A stretch of 6,208 nt of DNA from an uncultured Collinsella sp. Its GTDB lineage: Bacteria > Actinomycetota > Coriobacteriia > Coriobacteriales > Coriobacteriaceae. The position numbers and the translations under genes were made by a program. Where the stretch lies: NCBI GenBank assembly GCA_900550815.1, contig URTW01000123.1, forward strand, positions 1 through 6,208, in the 5' to 3' direction. The notes under the pieces were generated by a model. That model worked only from the letters and a program-made list of their open reading frames with translations. It had not been told where the DNA came from and ran no database searches. Below, piece after piece: positions 5,707-6,208 of the stretch (position 1 is its first letter; each line of letters opens with the position of its first letter).

Positions 5707-5743
5707 AAAAAAGAACCCGCCACCGGGTGTGCCGGTGGCGGGT
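5707..5743 (-). terminator. Rho-independent terminator of purL
   Basis: On the minus strand, ACCCGCCACCGG (5732-5743 complement) pairs perfectly with CCGGTGGCGGGT (5715-5726 complement), a 12-bp GC-rich stem with a five-base loop. It is followed directly by TTCTTTTTT (5715-5707 complement). It lies 37 bases after the purL stop. The plus strand shows no T-run, so it acts in the purL direction only. Confidence 0.9.
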
Positions 5744-5748
5744 GTTGT

Positions 5749-5775
5749 TACCCGAGGGGATTGTACCCGATGGGA
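5749..5775. repeat. Imperfect 12-base direct repeat after the purL stop
   Basis: TACCCGAGGGGA (5749-5760) and TACCCGATGGGA (5764-5775) differ at one base and are offset by 15 bases. They fill the gap between the purL stop and its terminator stem. Function is unknown and the pair may be chance. Confidence 0.4.
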
Positions 5776-5779
5776 CGCA

Positions 5780-6208
5780 TTAAGCGAAGTAGGCCACGCC
5801 GCTCTCAAAGATCGGCATGAACTTATCGCCAGGGACATGCTCGGGCACGTTGCGGTACAGGTTGTCGCCGCGACGCTCGGCATGGCCCATCTTGCCCAGG
5901 ACGCGGCCGTCGGGGCTCGTGATGCCCTCGATGGCGAGTGCGGAGCCGTTGGGGTTGACGGAAAGATCCATGCTGGGCTTGCCGTCTTCGCCCACGTACT
6001 GCGTGGCGACCTGGCCGTTGGCGATGAGCTGGGCGAGCACCTCGTCGTTGGCGACAAAGCGGCCCTCGCCGTGGCTGATGGCGACGGTGTAGGGGTCGTC
6101 CAGGCTGCACTGCGACACCAACGGGGACAAGTTGGACGAGAAACGAGTGCTCACCAGACAGCTCTGATGGCGACCAATGGTGTTGAACGTCAGCATGCGC
6201 GCAAAACA
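5780..6208 (-). CDS. purL: Phosphoribosylformylglycinamidine synthase (PurL, glutaminase-fused), C-terminal fragment
   Basis: The last 142 codons of an ORF running in from the right edge. The visible part is the glutamine amidotransferase end of FGAM synthase: TFNTIGRHQS (fragment residues 7-16), SNLSPL, the HGEGRF motif (46-51), VNPNGSALAIEGITSPDGRVLGKMGHAER, in which H109 and E111 match the catalytic His and Glu of the glutaminase triad. The nucleophile Cys lies outside the window. The enzyme converts FGAR, ATP and glutamine to FGAM in the cytoplasm, the fourth step of de novo purine synthesis. The closest resemblance, from memory, is to the single-chain PurL of clostridia and related gut bacteria; a separate PurQ is unlikely given that sequence but cannot be excluded. 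The ATG at 6196 is internal, because the frame stays open to the edge. A strong terminator follows the stop. Confidence 0.92.
   Translation of the reverse strand, partial: CFARMLTFNTIGRHQSCLVSTRFSSNLSPLVSQCSLDDPYTVAISHGEGRFVANDEVLAQLIANGQVATQYVGEDGKPSMDLSVNPNGSALAIEGITSPDGRVLGKMGHAERRGDNLYRNVPEHVPGDKFMPIFESGVAYFA

Noticed and set aside
4729..6057. A 442-codon open frame on the minus strand
   Set aside because: It spans the EamA gene, the terminator and part of purL in another frame, and its product is rich in Arg, Pro and Ser with no family resemblance. Both real genes in that interval are recognisable, so this is a G+C-driven shadow.

Overview
The window looks like chromosomal DNA from a G+C-rich bacterium. 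Codon use favours G/C in third positions, GTG and TTG starts are available, and Shine-Dalgarno sites are clear. Gene content (an EtfA/FixB subunit, a single-chain PurL with a fused glutaminase domain, a KdgT-type permease and a membrane GGDEF protein) would fit a gut-associated actinobacterium of the Coriobacteriia, such as Collinsella. That assignment is inferred from protein flavour and base composition and was not checked by any search.

Layout, left to right. The window opens in the last 69 codons of an electron-transfer flavoprotein alpha subunit (+, 1-210). Its TAG stop shares the palindrome CTAG with the stop of a convergent HD-domain metal phosphohydrolase (-, 207-1019). A 126-bp divergent gap follows, then azlC (+, 1146-1838) and azlD (+, 1828-2151). 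These overlap by 11 bases and encode the two subunits of a branched-chain amino-acid exporter. After a 141-bp spacer with small palindromes and a hairpin comes a KdgT-family 2-keto-3-deoxygluconate permease (+, 2293-3315), with no catabolic kudos genes such as kdgK or eda beside it. A perfect 13-bp inverted repeat (3361-3404) closes that unit and abuts an extended -10 promoter (3405-3413). The promoter appears to drive a structured leader and a seven-TM diguanylate cyclase (+, 3504-4646). A short convergent gap separates this from an EamA/DMT-family exporter (-, 4746-5681). Upstream of that lies the C-terminal end of purL (-, 5780-6208, cut by the right edge), with a textbook rho-independent terminator between purL and the EamA gene.

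The genes do not form one pathway. They are independent small units: energy metabolism, a nucleotide- or phosphoester-acting hydrolase, amino-acid export, sugar-acid uptake, second-messenger signalling, a metabolite exporter and purine synthesis. I saw no mobile element, CRISPR array, tRNA or rRNA, and no gene-free stretch over 300 bases. I found no convincing new multi-gene system. The most interesting parts are the regulatory region at 3361-3503 and the membrane diguanylate cyclase it precedes, which lacks the canonical product-inhibition site.
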